DNA from: Sunxiuqinia indica
GTDB taxonomy: Bacteria; Bacteroidota; Bacteroidia; Bacteroidales; Prolixibacteraceae
Length of the DNA stretch: 64,000 nt
Direction: 5' to 3'
Assembly: GCF_009847015.1 (NCBI RefSeq)
Contig: NZ_WVEM01000007.1
Span: 155,341-219,340 of the forward strand
A model generated the notes under the pieces. It saw only the letters and a program-made list of their open reading frames with translations. It searched no databases and was not told the origin of the DNA. The translations under genes were made by a program, and so were the position numbers. Shown here piece by piece: positions 45,519 through 58,621 of this stretch; position 1 is the first letter of the stretch; every line of letters begins with the position of its first letter.

Positions 45519-46643
45519 ATGAGAAGGAAATTAGTCTTTTTGATTTTGGCAGGTCTTTTTGCAGGAGCCTGCTCTTCGCCAATAAAGGAGCTGCCTAAAA
45601 CAGTTTCAGAAGAGAAAATGCAACAAGTTTACGAAGAAGTAAAAACGCCATACAAATACGGATTGATTTTGGTTCCGGATAGCAATTCGTACAAAATGGA
45701 TTGCCCGACTATTTTTCGTCACGATGATAAATGGGTAATGACTTATATTATTTTTGACGGCCGCGGTTACGAAACTCACTTGGCTTGGAGTAATGACTTG
45801 ATTCATTGGGATGAGCAAGGAACAATTATGCAATTTTCTGATACGACCGATTGGGATGTTAACCAAAAAGCCGGTTATCCTTCATTAATCGACTATGAGT
45901 GGGGTGGTGATTATTCCATCAATTCATATGACGGTAAATATTGGATAAGTTATTTTGGTGGAAATTCTACCGGCTACGAAAAAGGCATACTCTCAATCGG
46001 GATGGCCTATACGAATCAGGATCCTGCCACTTTGCACGATTGGAAACGTTTAGACAAGCCGGTAATGATGCCAACTGATGCGGATGCCCGCTGGTACGAC
46101 AACAGCACTATTTATAAAAGTTTTGTGATTGAGGATAAAGGAAAGCTTACGGGGCATTCTTTTGTGATGTATTACAACGCTCGTGGTGACAGCATTAATC
46201 CGGATCGTGGCGCTGAGCGAATTTCCATGGCGGTATCGGATGACATGGTCAACTGGCGGCGATTTGGTGATGAACCTATTTTGAATCACCATAAGGGAAT
46301 TACAGGTGATGCCGTAATTCAAAAGATTGGCGACGTTTATGTGCTTTTCTATTTCCGTGCTTATTGGCCCGACGGGAAAACAGTCGTTTATAATAGCTTC
46401 GCCTGTTCCTATGATCTGATGAACTGGACCCAGTGGGAAGGTCCTCACCTGATTGAACCATCTGAAGAATACGACAATTTATTTGCGCACAAAGCTTACG
46501 TCATCAAACATGATGACATCGTATATCATTTTTACAATGCCGTGGATCAATTGGGGAATCGTGGTATTGCATTAGCTACATCAAAAGACATCGGAACAAG
46601 TGAAATGACTTTTAATTCAAACGAAGAATCGGAGATCAAATAA
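45519..46643 (+). CDS. Five-bladed beta-propeller glycosidase (GH43/GH32/GH130-like), unassigned family
   Basis: A 374-residue lipoprotein (lipobox AGAC, Cys18). Sequence shows repeated propeller motifs: DCPTIFRHDDKWVMTYIIFD, LAWSNDLIHWDEQG, ISMAVSDDMVNWRRFGDEP and CSYDLMNWTQWEGPH, typical of clan GH-F/GH-J and related five-bladed glycosidases. Candidate acids include Asp in MDCPTIF, Asp in WYDNST and Glu in AERISMA, but exact catalytic residues were not determined. I cannot place it in a CAZy family by eye. It lies 38 bases after the GH78 gene and 13 bases before a GH2 gene. Confidence 0.75.
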   Translation: MRRKLVFLILAGLFAGACSSPIKELPKTVSEEKMQQVYEEVKTPYKYGLILVPDSNSYKMDCPTIFRHDDKWVMTYIIFDGRGYETHLAWSNDLIHWDEQGTIMQFSDTTDWDVNQKAGYPSLIDYEWGGDYSINSYDGKYWISYFGGNSTGYEKGILSIGMAYTNQDPATLHDWKRLDKPVMMPTDADARWYDNSTIYKSFVIEDKGKLTGHSFVMYYNARGDSINPDRGAERISMAVSDDMVNWRRFGDEPILNHHKGITGDAVIQKIGDVYVLFYFRAYWPDGKTVVYNSFACSYDLMNWTQWEGPHLIEPSEEYDNLFAHKAYVIKHDDIVYHFYNAVDQLGNRGIALATSKDIGTSEMTFNSNEESEIK

Positions 46644-46656
46644 ATAGCAATTAACC

Positions 46657-49086
46657 ATGACAAACCAATTTAAAACTTCCATAAAACTTATCGCTTTATT
46701 CGTCTTTGCTGTCGGGTTTTTTTCTTGCTCTGAGAACCTTGTTGAAACACGCCAAAATTTTGATAAAGATTGGAAGTTTCAATTAGGCGATGATTCGCTG
46801 GCTTTTCAACCTGATTATAATGACCAGAATTGGCGGGCATTGAATTTACCACACGATTGGAGCATTGAAGGCGAGTTCAGCAAAGATAATCCTGCAAACC
46901 CGGAAGGTGGAGCTTTACCAACAGGCATTGCTTGGTATCGCAAAACATTCAAGCTTGATTCGGAGTCAAAAGCTGAAAATTACTACATCGATTTCGATGG
47001 GGTGATGCGCAATAGCGAAGTGTGGATCAATGGGCATTATCTTGGCAAGCGACCTTTCGGATACATTTCTTTTCGATATGATTTAACTCCTTATTTAAAT
47101 GCGAAAGGGGAAGAAAACGTACTTGCTGTAAAAGTTGATAATTCGGCTCAGCCAGCATCGCGTTGGTACACCGGGTCGGGTATTTATCGGCATGTGTGGC
47201 TTGTTCCCGAGCAAGCAGTGCATGTTGCTCATTGGGGAACGTTTGTTACAACTCCGGAAATCAATACGGAATCGGCACAAGTTAAACTCGATCTTAAAGT
47301 TCGAAATACAACCAGTTCAGCTCAGCCCATTCAGGTGAAAACCACGATTTTCGATGCTGAAGGAGTTGAGCTTGTAAAATCTACCAGCCAGATAGAAGCC
47401 ATTGATTCCATTTCCGCACTATCTCAACTAGTTGAAGTTCCCAATCCAAAACTTTGGTCGGTTGATTCGCCAACTCGTTACCATGCAATTACTGAAATTT
47501 ACTGGCAGGACGAGCTGGTTGATCGATATGAAACACCATTTGGAATTCGCTCGTTTGAATTTACACCCGACAGAGGGTTCTTTTTGAATGGTGAGCATCT
47601 TAAAATTTATGGTGTGAATCAACACCACGATTTGGGAGCTTTGGGAGCGGCTGTAAATACTCGTGCGATGGAGCGTCAGCTTGAGATTCTGAAGGAAATG
47701 GGTTGCAATGCCATTCGAATGGCACACAATCCTCCGGCACCTGAATTATTGGATCTGTGTGATGAAATGGGATTTCTGGTAATTAATGAGTCATTTGATG
47801 AATGGAAGAAAACCAAGGCAAAGAAAGGATACCATCTTTACTGGGATGAATGGCATGGTCGTGACTTGCAAGACATGGTGCTTCGTGATCGAAACCACCC
47901 TTCAATCATCGCCTGGAGCATTGGAAACGAAATTCCTGAGCAGTTTGATACAACCGGAATCGCCATTACTCGAGAGCTGGCTGCTATCGTGAAAGAACTG
48001 GATGCAACACGGCCGGTGACCAGTGCTTTGACCGAGAATGATCCGGAGAAAAACAACATCTACAAATCGGGTGCATTGGATCTTCTGAGCTTTAATTACA
48101 AACATAAAGATTACCTGGATTTTCCAGAAAAATATCCGGGCGAATGCATGCTGGCATCAGAAAATATGTCGGCACTTTCCACTCGTGGACATTACGATAT
48201 GCCATCGGACAGCGTGCGAGTGTGGCCACCAGCCTATAACCAGCCATTTGATGGGAACGACGACTATACCGCCTCTTCGTACGATAATGCCATTGCTTAT
48301 TGGGGAGCAACTCATGAAGATACCTGGGCTGTGATTAAAAACAACGAGTTCATTCCGGGCATGTTTATCTGGTCTGGATTCGACTATATTGGAGAGCCAT
48401 TACCGTACCCGTATCCGGCACGAAGCAGCTATTTGGGGATTATTGATTTATGTGGTTTTCCAAAGGATGTTTATTACATGTACCAAAGCGAATGGACTGA
48501 TAAAACCATGCTTCACCTTTTTCCACACTGGAATTGGGAAGAAGGTCAGTTGGTCGACCTGTGGGCGTATTCCAATAATGCCGATGAACTGGAGCTGTTT
48601 GTCAATGGCGTATCCCAAGGACGGAAATCCATACCGAAAGATCAGTTTCATGTGATGTGGCGGGTTCCTTTTTCTCCCGGGAGAATTAAAGCCGTGAGCT
48701 ATAAAGATGGTGAAGAGGTGATGGAAAAGGAAATTCACACTGCGGGAAAACCTAGTCAAATTGAACTGACTGCTGATCGGAATACAATTTCGGCAGATGG
48801 TAGCGACTTATCATTTATCACGGTAAAAGTGCTGGATGAAAATGGCAATTTGGTTCCCGATGCTGATAACCTGATCAATTTTGAAGTAACAGGAAATGGA
48901 TTTAACGCTGGTGTAGATAATGGTTACCAGGCAAGCTTGGAACCGTTCAAGGCAAACTATCGGAAAGCTTTTAATGGTAAGTGCTTGCTGATTGTGCAAG
49001 CAACGGAAGAAGTCGGTGAAATAGCTGTTTCTGCTTCGGGTGAAGGACTGGGAATGACCAATATCGAGATTAAAACGACTAATTAG
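46657..49086 (+). CDS. GH2 beta-galactosidase-like enzyme with C-terminal Ig-like domains
   Basis: An 809-residue lipoprotein-type exported enzyme (signal LFVFAVGFFSC). GH2 sugar-binding domain (about 30-185), Ig-like domain, then a barrel with the acid/base Glu in IIAWSIGNEIPEQ (about residue 425) and a nucleophile candidate in CMLASENMSALS (about residue 502). The C terminus matches DUF4982 (VDLWAYSNNADELELFVNGV) followed by an invasin-like Ig domain (about 700-800). This layout is usual for beta-galactosidases and beta-glucuronidases of glycan loci; specificity is not fixed. 13 bases after the propeller glycosidase. Confidence 0.92.
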   Translation: MTNQFKTSIKLIALFVFAVGFFSCSENLVETRQNFDKDWKFQLGDDSLAFQPDYNDQNWRALNLPHDWSIEGEFSKDNPANPEGGALPTGIAWYRKTFKLDSESKAENYYIDFDGVMRNSEVWINGHYLGKRPFGYISFRYDLTPYLNAKGEENVLAVKVDNSAQPASRWYTGSGIYRHVWLVPEQAVHVAHWGTFVTTPEINTESAQVKLDLKVRNTTSSAQPIQVKTTIFDAEGVELVKSTSQIEAIDSISALSQLVEVPNPKLWSVDSPTRYHAITEIYWQDELVDRYETPFGIRSFEFTPDRGFFLNGEHLKIYGVNQHHDLGALGAAVNTRAMERQLEILKEMGCNAIRMAHNPPAPELLDLCDEMGFLVINESFDEWKKTKAKKGYHLYWDEWHGRDLQDMVLRDRNHPSIIAWSIGNEIPEQFDTTGIAITRELAAIVKELDATRPVTSALTENDPEKNNIYKSGALDLLSFNYKHKDYLDFPEKYPGECMLASENMSALSTRGHYDMPSDSVRVWPPAYNQPFDGNDDYTASSYDNAIAYWGATHEDTWAVIKNNEFIPGMFIWSGFDYIGEPLPYPYPARSSYLGIIDLCGFPKDVYYMYQSEWTDKTMLHLFPHWNWEEGQLVDLWAYSNNADELELFVNGVSQGRKSIPKDQFHVMWRVPFSPGRIKAVSYKDGEEVMEKEIHTAGKPSQIELTADRNTISADGSDLSFITVKVLDENGNLVPDADNLINFEVTGNGFNAGVDNGYQASLEPFKANYRKAFNGKCLLIVQATEEVGEIAVSASGEGLGMTNIEIKTTN

Positions 49087-49102
49087 AAAATTTCTTATCA
49101 AG

Positions 49103-50179
49103 ATGACGAAAATTAAAGGCTATCAATTATTCTCAGCGAAGGCGCAGCTGGAAAAGCCTATTTCAGATGCAACGCATAGGCTAACTGAAATTTCATTCAT
49201 TGTTCTTCGAATTCAAACTGAAAGTGGAATAGTTGGAGAGTCATATCTTTTAAGTTTTCAATACAGTCCGAAAGCCATTGTAGGCGCACTTCAAGATGTT
49301 GCTCAATTAGTTGTTGGAGAAGATGTTTTCAACACGGTTAAGGTTTTCGAAAAGATCAATCAGGCCAACGAGTATTTTGGTTTGGAAGGTGTTAATCGTT
49401 GGGCGCAGGCAGCATACAACATGGCTATGTGGGATGCGTGGTGTAAAAAACTGGGCCAGCCCATTTGGAAAGTGCTGGGGACGTCAAGAACTGAGGTTCC
49501 GATTTATGGAAGTGGCGGTTGGCTTTCTTACACGATTGATGAACTGATCGATGAAGTAACTGATTATAAAAATCGTGGGTTTAAAGCGGTGAAAATTAAA
49601 GTTGGAAGCGCTAACTGGCGACAGGATTTAGAGCGACTTCGGCTAGTGAGGGAAGCTGTTGGAAATGAGATTGATATCATGATGGATGCCAACCAGGGGA
49701 TGGATGTTGCTTCGGCTTTATCACTGGCAAAAGCTACACAGAAATTACAAATTACTTGGTTTGAAGAACCGATCAACCACACCGATTTTCAGGGATTTCA
49801 ATTGCTGAGGAATCAGGCGGGTATTTCATTGGCCATGGGAGAGCGTGAGTATTCATCACTTCCACTCAGGGAATTGCTTGTTCGTAACGCAATCGACATT
49901 TGGCAGCCAGATATCCTGCGGCTCGGCGGTGTGGAATCTTGGCGCGACAGTGCCGCCTTGGCCGGAAGCTTTAACGTTCCGGTATTGCCGCATTATTACA
50001 AAGATTACGATATTCCCCTGTTGTGCACCATACCAAACGGTGCAGGAGCTGAGTCATTTGATTGGATCGACCCGTTAATTGATAACCCATTGGTTATCGA
50101 GAATGGAATGGCTCGACCTCATGATCGTCCGGGGTGGGGATTTTCTTTTAAAGATGAATGTTTGACTGAAATTGACTGA
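49103..50179 (+). CDS. Mandelate racemase/muconate-lactonising family enzyme
   Basis: A 358-residue cytoplasmic enolase-superfamily enzyme. The base motif is K164-I-K166 (VKIKVG), metal ligands are D195 (MMDANQG), E221 (WFEEPI) and E247 (MGEREY), and the D270/H297 dyad (WQPDILR, LPHYYK) places it in the mandelate racemase subgroup, many of which dehydrate sugar acids. Inside a rhamnose/galactose locus it may act on an aldonic or uronic acid released from the glycan. It sits between two GH2 genes, 16 bases after the first. No dehydrogenase partner is seen nearby. Confidence 0.88.
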   Translation: MTKIKGYQLFSAKAQLEKPISDATHRLTEISFIVLRIQTESGIVGESYLLSFQYSPKAIVGALQDVAQLVVGEDVFNTVKVFEKINQANEYFGLEGVNRWAQAAYNMAMWDAWCKKLGQPIWKVLGTSRTEVPIYGSGGWLSYTIDELIDEVTDYKNRGFKAVKIKVGSANWRQDLERLRLVREAVGNEIDIMMDANQGMDVASALSLAKATQKLQITWFEEPINHTDFQGFQLLRNQAGISLAMGEREYSSLPLRELLVRNAIDIWQPDILRLGGVESWRDSAALAGSFNVPVLPHYYKDYDIPLLCTIPNGAGAESFDWIDPLIDNPLVIENGMARPHDRPGWGFSFKDECLTEID

Positions 50180-50256
50180 AATAGATAAAATACAGGAGTT
50201 ATTCTCAATGGACAGGATTTTTAGTTGATGATGATACTCTTGCTTTTGGTTTTTAA

Positions 50257-53559
<3,303 letters not shown>

Positions 53560-53579
53560 ACTAGCTTCTGAAATCAAAT

Positions 53580-56500
53580 ATGCAAAACATACACCTTTAT
53601 AAAGTCGTCATCTTTCCAATTTTAGCACTTCTGCTTCAGGGATGTGGAAATTCTTCTTCAACGAAGGACTCCCTATTGGAGCAGCGAACAGCAGAGGAAA
53701 ATGAAAAATCACTAGTCTTCTGGCACTGGATACATGGAGCCATTTCAAAAGAAGGAATTACGGCTGACTTAGAAGCTATGAAAAGTGCCGGACTTGGCGG
53801 TGCTTATATATTCTCAATTCGCGGAGTTACTGAGCCTCCTTTATTCGACCCTTCGGTAGAGACTTTATCTCCGGAATGGTGGGGAATGATAAAACATGCG
53901 ATGAGTGAGGCCGATCGTTTGGGGCTGGAATTAGGAATGAACGGAACTGACGGCTTTACCTGTGCCGGAGGTCCGTGGATTACACCCGAAATGTCGATGC
54001 AGAAAGTCGTTTGGGCAGATACGGTTGTTGATGGTTCGCAAATCTTTAATGACAAGTTGCCCCAGCCTGAAATGTACGAAGATTATTATGAAGACATCGC
54101 CACGTTTGCTTATCCGGCTGTTGATGGGGCAGGGATGAGCTCATATAATCTACAACCTGTTGTAACCACCAGTTTAAAAGGGAAAGATCTTCAGTTTTTG
54201 GCAGGAAAAGACAATGACAAACAGTTTTCAACCGATGAACCATGTTGGATTCAGTTTGCTTTTGATGAGCCGTTTACCTGTCGTTCTGTTGTCATTAATA
54301 CCGGATGGAATAATTACCAGTCGAATCGTTTGATTATTGAAACGAGCAATGACGGCACTCTTTTTAAAAGACATACCCGGTTAGTGCCTCCGCGCGCTGG
54401 TTGGTTGGATCTAGATGCTGATGCCACTCAAACGATTGAACCGGTAACTGCTCGCTATTTTCGCTTTGTTTATGATCCCAAAGGTTCTGAACCGGGTGCT
54501 GAGGATTTGGATGATGCCAAGTGGAGTCCAACCCTCAGAATTAAAGGACTGGAATTATCTGGAGAAGCTAAAATTCATCAGTTTGAAGGGAAGAATGGAA
54601 GCATTTGGCGAATTAGCTCTAAAACGGACGATCGACTGTTACCCGCTTCGGCCTGCGTTCCGAAGGATCAACTGATCAATATCAGCGAATCATTACAAGC
54701 TGATGGCCGTTTGAATTGGAGTGTTCCTGATGGAAAATGGGTGATCTTGCGGATGGGACACACATCAACCGGTCATGAAAACTACGTTGGTGGTGCCGGA
54801 AAAGGCTTGGAATGCGATAAGTTTAATCCCGAAGTGGTGAGATTACACTTCGACCATTGGTTTGGAGAGGCTTTCCGACAAATAGGGGCGGAACTCGCAC
54901 CAAAAGTATTGAAGAATTTTCTGATTGATAGTTGGGAATGTGGAAGTCAGAATTGGTCTCCGGTTTTTCAGGATGAATTTAAAAAACGCAGGGGTTACGA
55001 TATAACGACCTATTTGCCACTCATGGCTGGCGTTGCCATTCAAAATAGTGGTTTTTCGGAACGGGTTTTGGCTGATGTTCGGAAAACGGTTGCCGAACTG
55101 TTTAATGATAACTTTTATAAGGTGCTGGTTGATGAAGTTCATGCAAAAGGATGCTTGTTTGCAGCTGAAAGTGTCGCTCCGGTGGGCGTGACAGATGGAA
55201 TGTTACACTTTAAAGATGTTGATATTCCGATGGGGGAGTTCTGGTTTCGCAGTCCTTCGCACGACAAACCAAACGATATTTTAGATGCTGTTTCGGGGGC
55301 CCATGTTTATGGGAAAAAGATTATTCAGGCCGAAAGTTTTACTGAAATACGACTCGACTGGGATGAACACCCGGGAATGCTGAAAACGACTGTTGATCGG
55401 AATTTTGCAGATGGAATCAATCGAATTGTTCCCCATGTTTATGCGCATAATCCTTGGCTCGATCGCAAGCCCGGAATGACTCTGGATAAGATTGGAACGT
55501 ATTTTCAACGCGATCAAACCTGGTGGAAGCCCGGCCGAGCTTTTTTTACCTATCTGACCAATTGCCAACGCCAGTTACAAAAAGGAAATCCGGTTGTTGA
55601 TATTGCGGTATTTACTGGTGAAGAAGTTCCCAGAAGAGCTTTATTACCCGATCGTTTGGTTGATATTTTACCGGGAATTATGGGTGAGGAACGGGTAAAG
55701 ACTGAGCAAATCCGTTTAGCAAACGAAGGAGCTCCAACGTGGGTGCGTCCTCAGGGAGTAACCACCCAGGAGAATATGGCAAACCCCGAAGAATGGGTTG
55801 ATCCGCTGAATGGCTACGCGTATGATTCTTTCAATAAAGATGCTTTAGTTCGATTAGCAAAGGTTGAAGATGGCCGGATTGTGTTGCCGGGTGGCGCAAA
55901 TTACGGAATGCTGATTATTCCGGGTAATCGTAAAATTGCTCCACACGGTGGTGAGCAGATGAGTGTTGAAGTAGCACAAAGGTTACTACAACTAGCCGAG
56001 GATGGAGCAACTATTCTGATGATGGATAAACCAACCCGCACAATTGGGATGACTTCGGAATTGTCGAACGATGAGGAGTTGAAAACGATAGTCGAAGAGC
56101 TGTTTCGTGGCGATCGTAAAATGATTTCAGATGTGGATGGGCGCCAATTTGAGATGTGGAAAAAAGGCAAAGGGAGAATTCTTCAAGGACCATATCGGGC
56201 TTCTTCGTTTGACCTGGTCGGAATTGAGAAGGACTTTCAATCCATTGATCAAGAAAGTAATGCCGCAAAGATGATGGCCTGGAATCATCGAAATGAGGGT
56301 GATGAGGATATTTATTTCATTGCGAATCAGTTGGACGAAGAAAGAGTGCTGGAATTGTCGTTCCGCATTCAAAGTAAAATACCGAAGATTTATAATCCGG
56401 TTACGGGAGATACGATTGATGTTAACAATTGGGAAAATGAAAATGGTCGTACAAAATTGACTTATAAATTCAGTCCGAATGAGTCATTGTTTGTGGTATT

Positions 56501-57044
56501 TAAAGAAGGTACATCTTCAGAAAGTACAGTAGGTGAAAACAATTGGATTGAACAAGAAACCATTGAAACGATTGATGGTGTTTGGCAGGTGAATTTTGAT
56601 CCGGCTTTTGGCGGCCCTAAAAAAACTGTCGCATTTTCAAGGTTAACCGACTGGAGTAAAAATCAGGATGTCCGGATTCGCTATTATTCAGGCACGGCAA
56701 CTTATTCCAAGGTTTTTCAATTTGGAGGAAGTATTGATGAGAATTCCAGTTACTGGATTGAATTAGGAGACTTTGCGAACATCGCTGAAGTGAAGTTGAA
56801 CGGGCAAAATGTTGGAGTAAGCTGGACTCCACCATTTCGTTTGCAGATTGATGGTGCATTAAAACAAGGCGAAAATATTTTGCAAATTGAAGTGACCAAC
56901 ACATGGGCAAATCGCCTGATTGGTGATCATGATTTGCCCGAAGAGGAACGGGTAAGCTGGACAACTGCTCCCTATCGATTGGAGGGCCGTCCATTGCTTC
57001 CAGCCGGCTTGTTTGGACCGGTAAAAATTAGTCAGTCAAAATAG
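53580..57044 (+). CDS. GH106 alpha-L-rhamnosidase-like protein
   Basis: A 1154-residue lipoprotein (lipobox LLQGC, Cys22). The opening FWHWIHGAISKEGITADLEAMKSAGLGG and NGTDGFTCAGGPWITPEMSMQ are typical of GH106 (Glyco_hydro_106) enzymes, which cleave alpha-L-rhamnose in complex pectic glycans. The central barrel includes FLIDSWECGSQNWSP and GADIGINRIVPHVYAHNP-like segments, and a C-terminal galactose-binding-like beta-sandwich (about 1010-1154: WIELGDFANIAEVKLNGQNVG) completes it. A second rhamnosidase family in the locus implies at least two rhamnose linkage types. 20 bases after the LacZ-like gene. Confidence 0.9.
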   Translation: MQNIHLYKVVIFPILALLLQGCGNSSSTKDSLLEQRTAEENEKSLVFWHWIHGAISKEGITADLEAMKSAGLGGAYIFSIRGVTEPPLFDPSVETLSPEWWGMIKHAMSEADRLGLELGMNGTDGFTCAGGPWITPEMSMQKVVWADTVVDGSQIFNDKLPQPEMYEDYYEDIATFAYPAVDGAGMSSYNLQPVVTTSLKGKDLQFLAGKDNDKQFSTDEPCWIQFAFDEPFTCRSVVINTGWNNYQSNRLIIETSNDGTLFKRHTRLVPPRAGWLDLDADATQTIEPVTARYFRFVYDPKGSEPGAEDLDDAKWSPTLRIKGLELSGEAKIHQFEGKNGSIWRISSKTDDRLLPASACVPKDQLINISESLQADGRLNWSVPDGKWVILRMGHTSTGHENYVGGAGKGLECDKFNPEVVRLHFDHWFGEAFRQIGAELAPKVLKNFLIDSWECGSQNWSPVFQDEFKKRRGYDITTYLPLMAGVAIQNSGFSERVLADVRKTVAELFNDNFYKVLVDEVHAKGCLFAAESVAPVGVTDGMLHFKDVDIPMGEFWFRSPSHDKPNDILDAVSGAHVYGKKIIQAESFTEIRLDWDEHPGMLKTTVDRNFADGINRIVPHVYAHNPWLDRKPGMTLDKIGTYFQRDQTWWKPGRAFFTYLTNCQRQLQKGNPVVDIAVFTGEEVPRRALLPDRLVDILPGIMGEERVKTEQIRLANEGAPTWVRPQGVTTQENMANPEEWVDPLNGYAYDSFNKDALVRLAKVEDGRIVLPGGANYGMLIIPGNRKIAPHGGEQMSVEVAQRLLQLAEDGATILMMDKPTRTIGMTSELSNDEELKTIVEELFRGDRKMISDVDGRQFEMWKKGKGRILQGPYRASSFDLVGIEKDFQSIDQESNAAKMMAWNHRNEGDEDIYFIANQLDEERVLELSFRIQSKIPKIYNPVTGDTIDVNNWENENGRTKLTYKFSPNESLFVVFKEGTSSESTVGENNWIEQETIETIDGVWQVNFDPAFGGPKKTVAFSRLTDWSKNQDVRIRYYSGTATYSKVFQFGGSIDENSSYWIELGDFANIAEVKLNGQNVGVSWTPPFRLQIDGALKQGENILQIEVTNTWANRLIGDHDLPEEERVSWTTAPYRLEGRPLLPAGLFGPVKISQSK

Positions 57045-57070
57045 AAAAATACAATATCAAAATTTTCAAA

Positions 57071-58507
57071 ATGAATAAAATTACATGTAAACTCGTACTC
57101 CTGTTTTTTGCTTGTGTTGCTATTTTTAGTTCAGTGCAAGCCAAAGTGAAAATGTCCGCTTTATTTGCTGATCACATGGTGTTGCAGCAGCAGTCCGAAG
57201 TTGCTATCTGGGGTTGGGCTGATGCCCGATCGGAAGTAAACGTAACGACTTCCTGGAACGATAAATCGTATACCGCAAAAGCAGCAAAGGATGGTAAATT
57301 TAAGTTGATGGTGGAAACGCCTGCAGCAGGAGGACCTTATGAAATTATCGTTAGTGATGGTGAAGCATTAACCATCGAGAATGTTCTGATTGGCGAGGTT
57401 TGGTTGTGTTCGGGGCAGTCGAATATGGAAATGCCCATGAAAGGTTTTCGCGGGCAGCCGGTGCTTGGTTCCAATATGGATATTCTGAAATCAAACAACG
57501 AGAATATTCGTGTAATCACCGTGCCACGTAGTTCACAAACTGTTGCTCAGGAGAATTTTGAAGCGAAATGGAAAGTGGCCGATGCTGCAGCAATTCGCAA
57601 TTTCAGTGCTACAGGCTATTATTTCGGACGACTGCTCAATGAAATGCTGGATGTGCCCATTGGATTGATCGAAGTGAGCTACGGCGGCTCCTGTGTTCAG
57701 GCTTGGATGAGCCCCGAAACATCAGTGGCATTTGAAGGTAAACAAGTGCCCGCTCCAGGAGATACTATCCCGGTTCCCAATCGCACTCCAACCGTACTTT
57801 TCAATGGCATGCTGAATCCGGTAATTGGCTATGGAATGAAAGGGTGCATTTGGTACCAGGGTGAAACAAACTACCAGGAACCTGATCGTTACGAAGAGCT
57901 CTTTCCAACAATGGTAAACGAGTGGCGAGAGTTGTGGGGAATTGGCAATTTTCCTTTCTACTACGCACAAATTGCTCCGTTTGATTATTCGGTATTTTAT
58001 AGTTCCGAAGATGTCAAAGAGAAATATAATTCGGCTTATTTGCGCGATGCCCAGCGAAAAGCCTTGGATGATATTCCCAACAGTGGAATGGCAGTGTTGA
58101 TGGATGTGGGCGAAGAGACTTGTATTCACCCCATGCACAAACAAGAGGGTGGTGAACGCCTTGCTTTGTGGGCTTTGGGAGAAACATACGATTTGCCCGA
58201 TTTTAGCTACAAAAGCCCAGCCTATGATGCTTTCGAAGTAAAAGGCAGTCAGGTTGTTGTTTCGTTTAAAGATGTAGCAAATGGGTTAACTACCTTCGGC
58301 AAAGAGCTTACTGGTTTTGAAATTGCCGGAGAAAACAAAGTGTTTTACCCCGCCGATGTTTTTTTGCGCACAAAGTCGGTTGTTGTTTCATCTCCCCGGG
58401 TTGAAAAACCTGTTGCTGTGCGCTACGCCTTTAAAGATTTCATTGTTGGAACTCTTTTCGGAACTGATGGATTACCAGTTTCTTCATTCAGAACCGATGA
58501 CTGGTAA
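57071..58507 (+). CDS. Sialate O-acetylesterase family (SASA) exported esterase
   Basis: A 478-residue exported protein with a signal peptide (LVLLFFACVAIFSSVQA). The catalytic Ser117 is in EVWLCSGQSNMEMPM, CIWYQGETNY is the second conserved block, and the C-terminal His is in CIHPMHKQEGG. The split SGNH fold is interrupted by a beta-sandwich, as in the family. Despite the name, members in glycan loci remove acetyl groups from various plant sugars. It is 26 bases after the GH106 gene and is followed by a hairpin. Confidence 0.92.
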   Translation: MNKITCKLVLLFFACVAIFSSVQAKVKMSALFADHMVLQQQSEVAIWGWADARSEVNVTTSWNDKSYTAKAAKDGKFKLMVETPAAGGPYEIIVSDGEALTIENVLIGEVWLCSGQSNMEMPMKGFRGQPVLGSNMDILKSNNENIRVITVPRSSQTVAQENFEAKWKVADAAAIRNFSATGYYFGRLLNEMLDVPIGLIEVSYGGSCVQAWMSPETSVAFEGKQVPAPGDTIPVPNRTPTVLFNGMLNPVIGYGMKGCIWYQGETNYQEPDRYEELFPTMVNEWRELWGIGNFPFYYAQIAPFDYSVFYSSEDVKEKYNSAYLRDAQRKALDDIPNSGMAVLMDVGEETCIHPMHKQEGGERLALWALGETYDLPDFSYKSPAYDAFEVKGSQVVVSFKDVANGLTTFGKELTGFEIAGENKVFYPADVFLRTKSVVVSSPRVEKPVAVRYAFKDFIVGTLFGTDGLPVSSFRTDDW

Positions 58508-58520
58508 GTCACATATTGGT

Positions 58521-58550
58521 GCTCCTCAATTCATTTCAGGAGCTGTTTTT
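58521..58550 (+). terminator. Hairpin with T-run inside the enzyme operon
   Basis: GCTCCT at 58521-58526 pairs with AGGAGC at 58538-58543 around an 11-base loop, followed by TGTTTTT. It lies 13 bases after the esterase stop and 71 bases before the next gene, so it may lower downstream expression or end one unit. Confidence 0.65.
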
Positions 58551-58621
58551 GGTTAAAAAGATAATCTGAAGCAATTACAGCCGGCAGGCTAAAGTTCAGA
58601 ATAACCTATAATTGTTGAACT

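Noticed and set aside
53804-56994. Several antisense frames of 80-125 codons in the GH106 gene
   Set aside because: Shadows of a strong coding frame; no independent signals.
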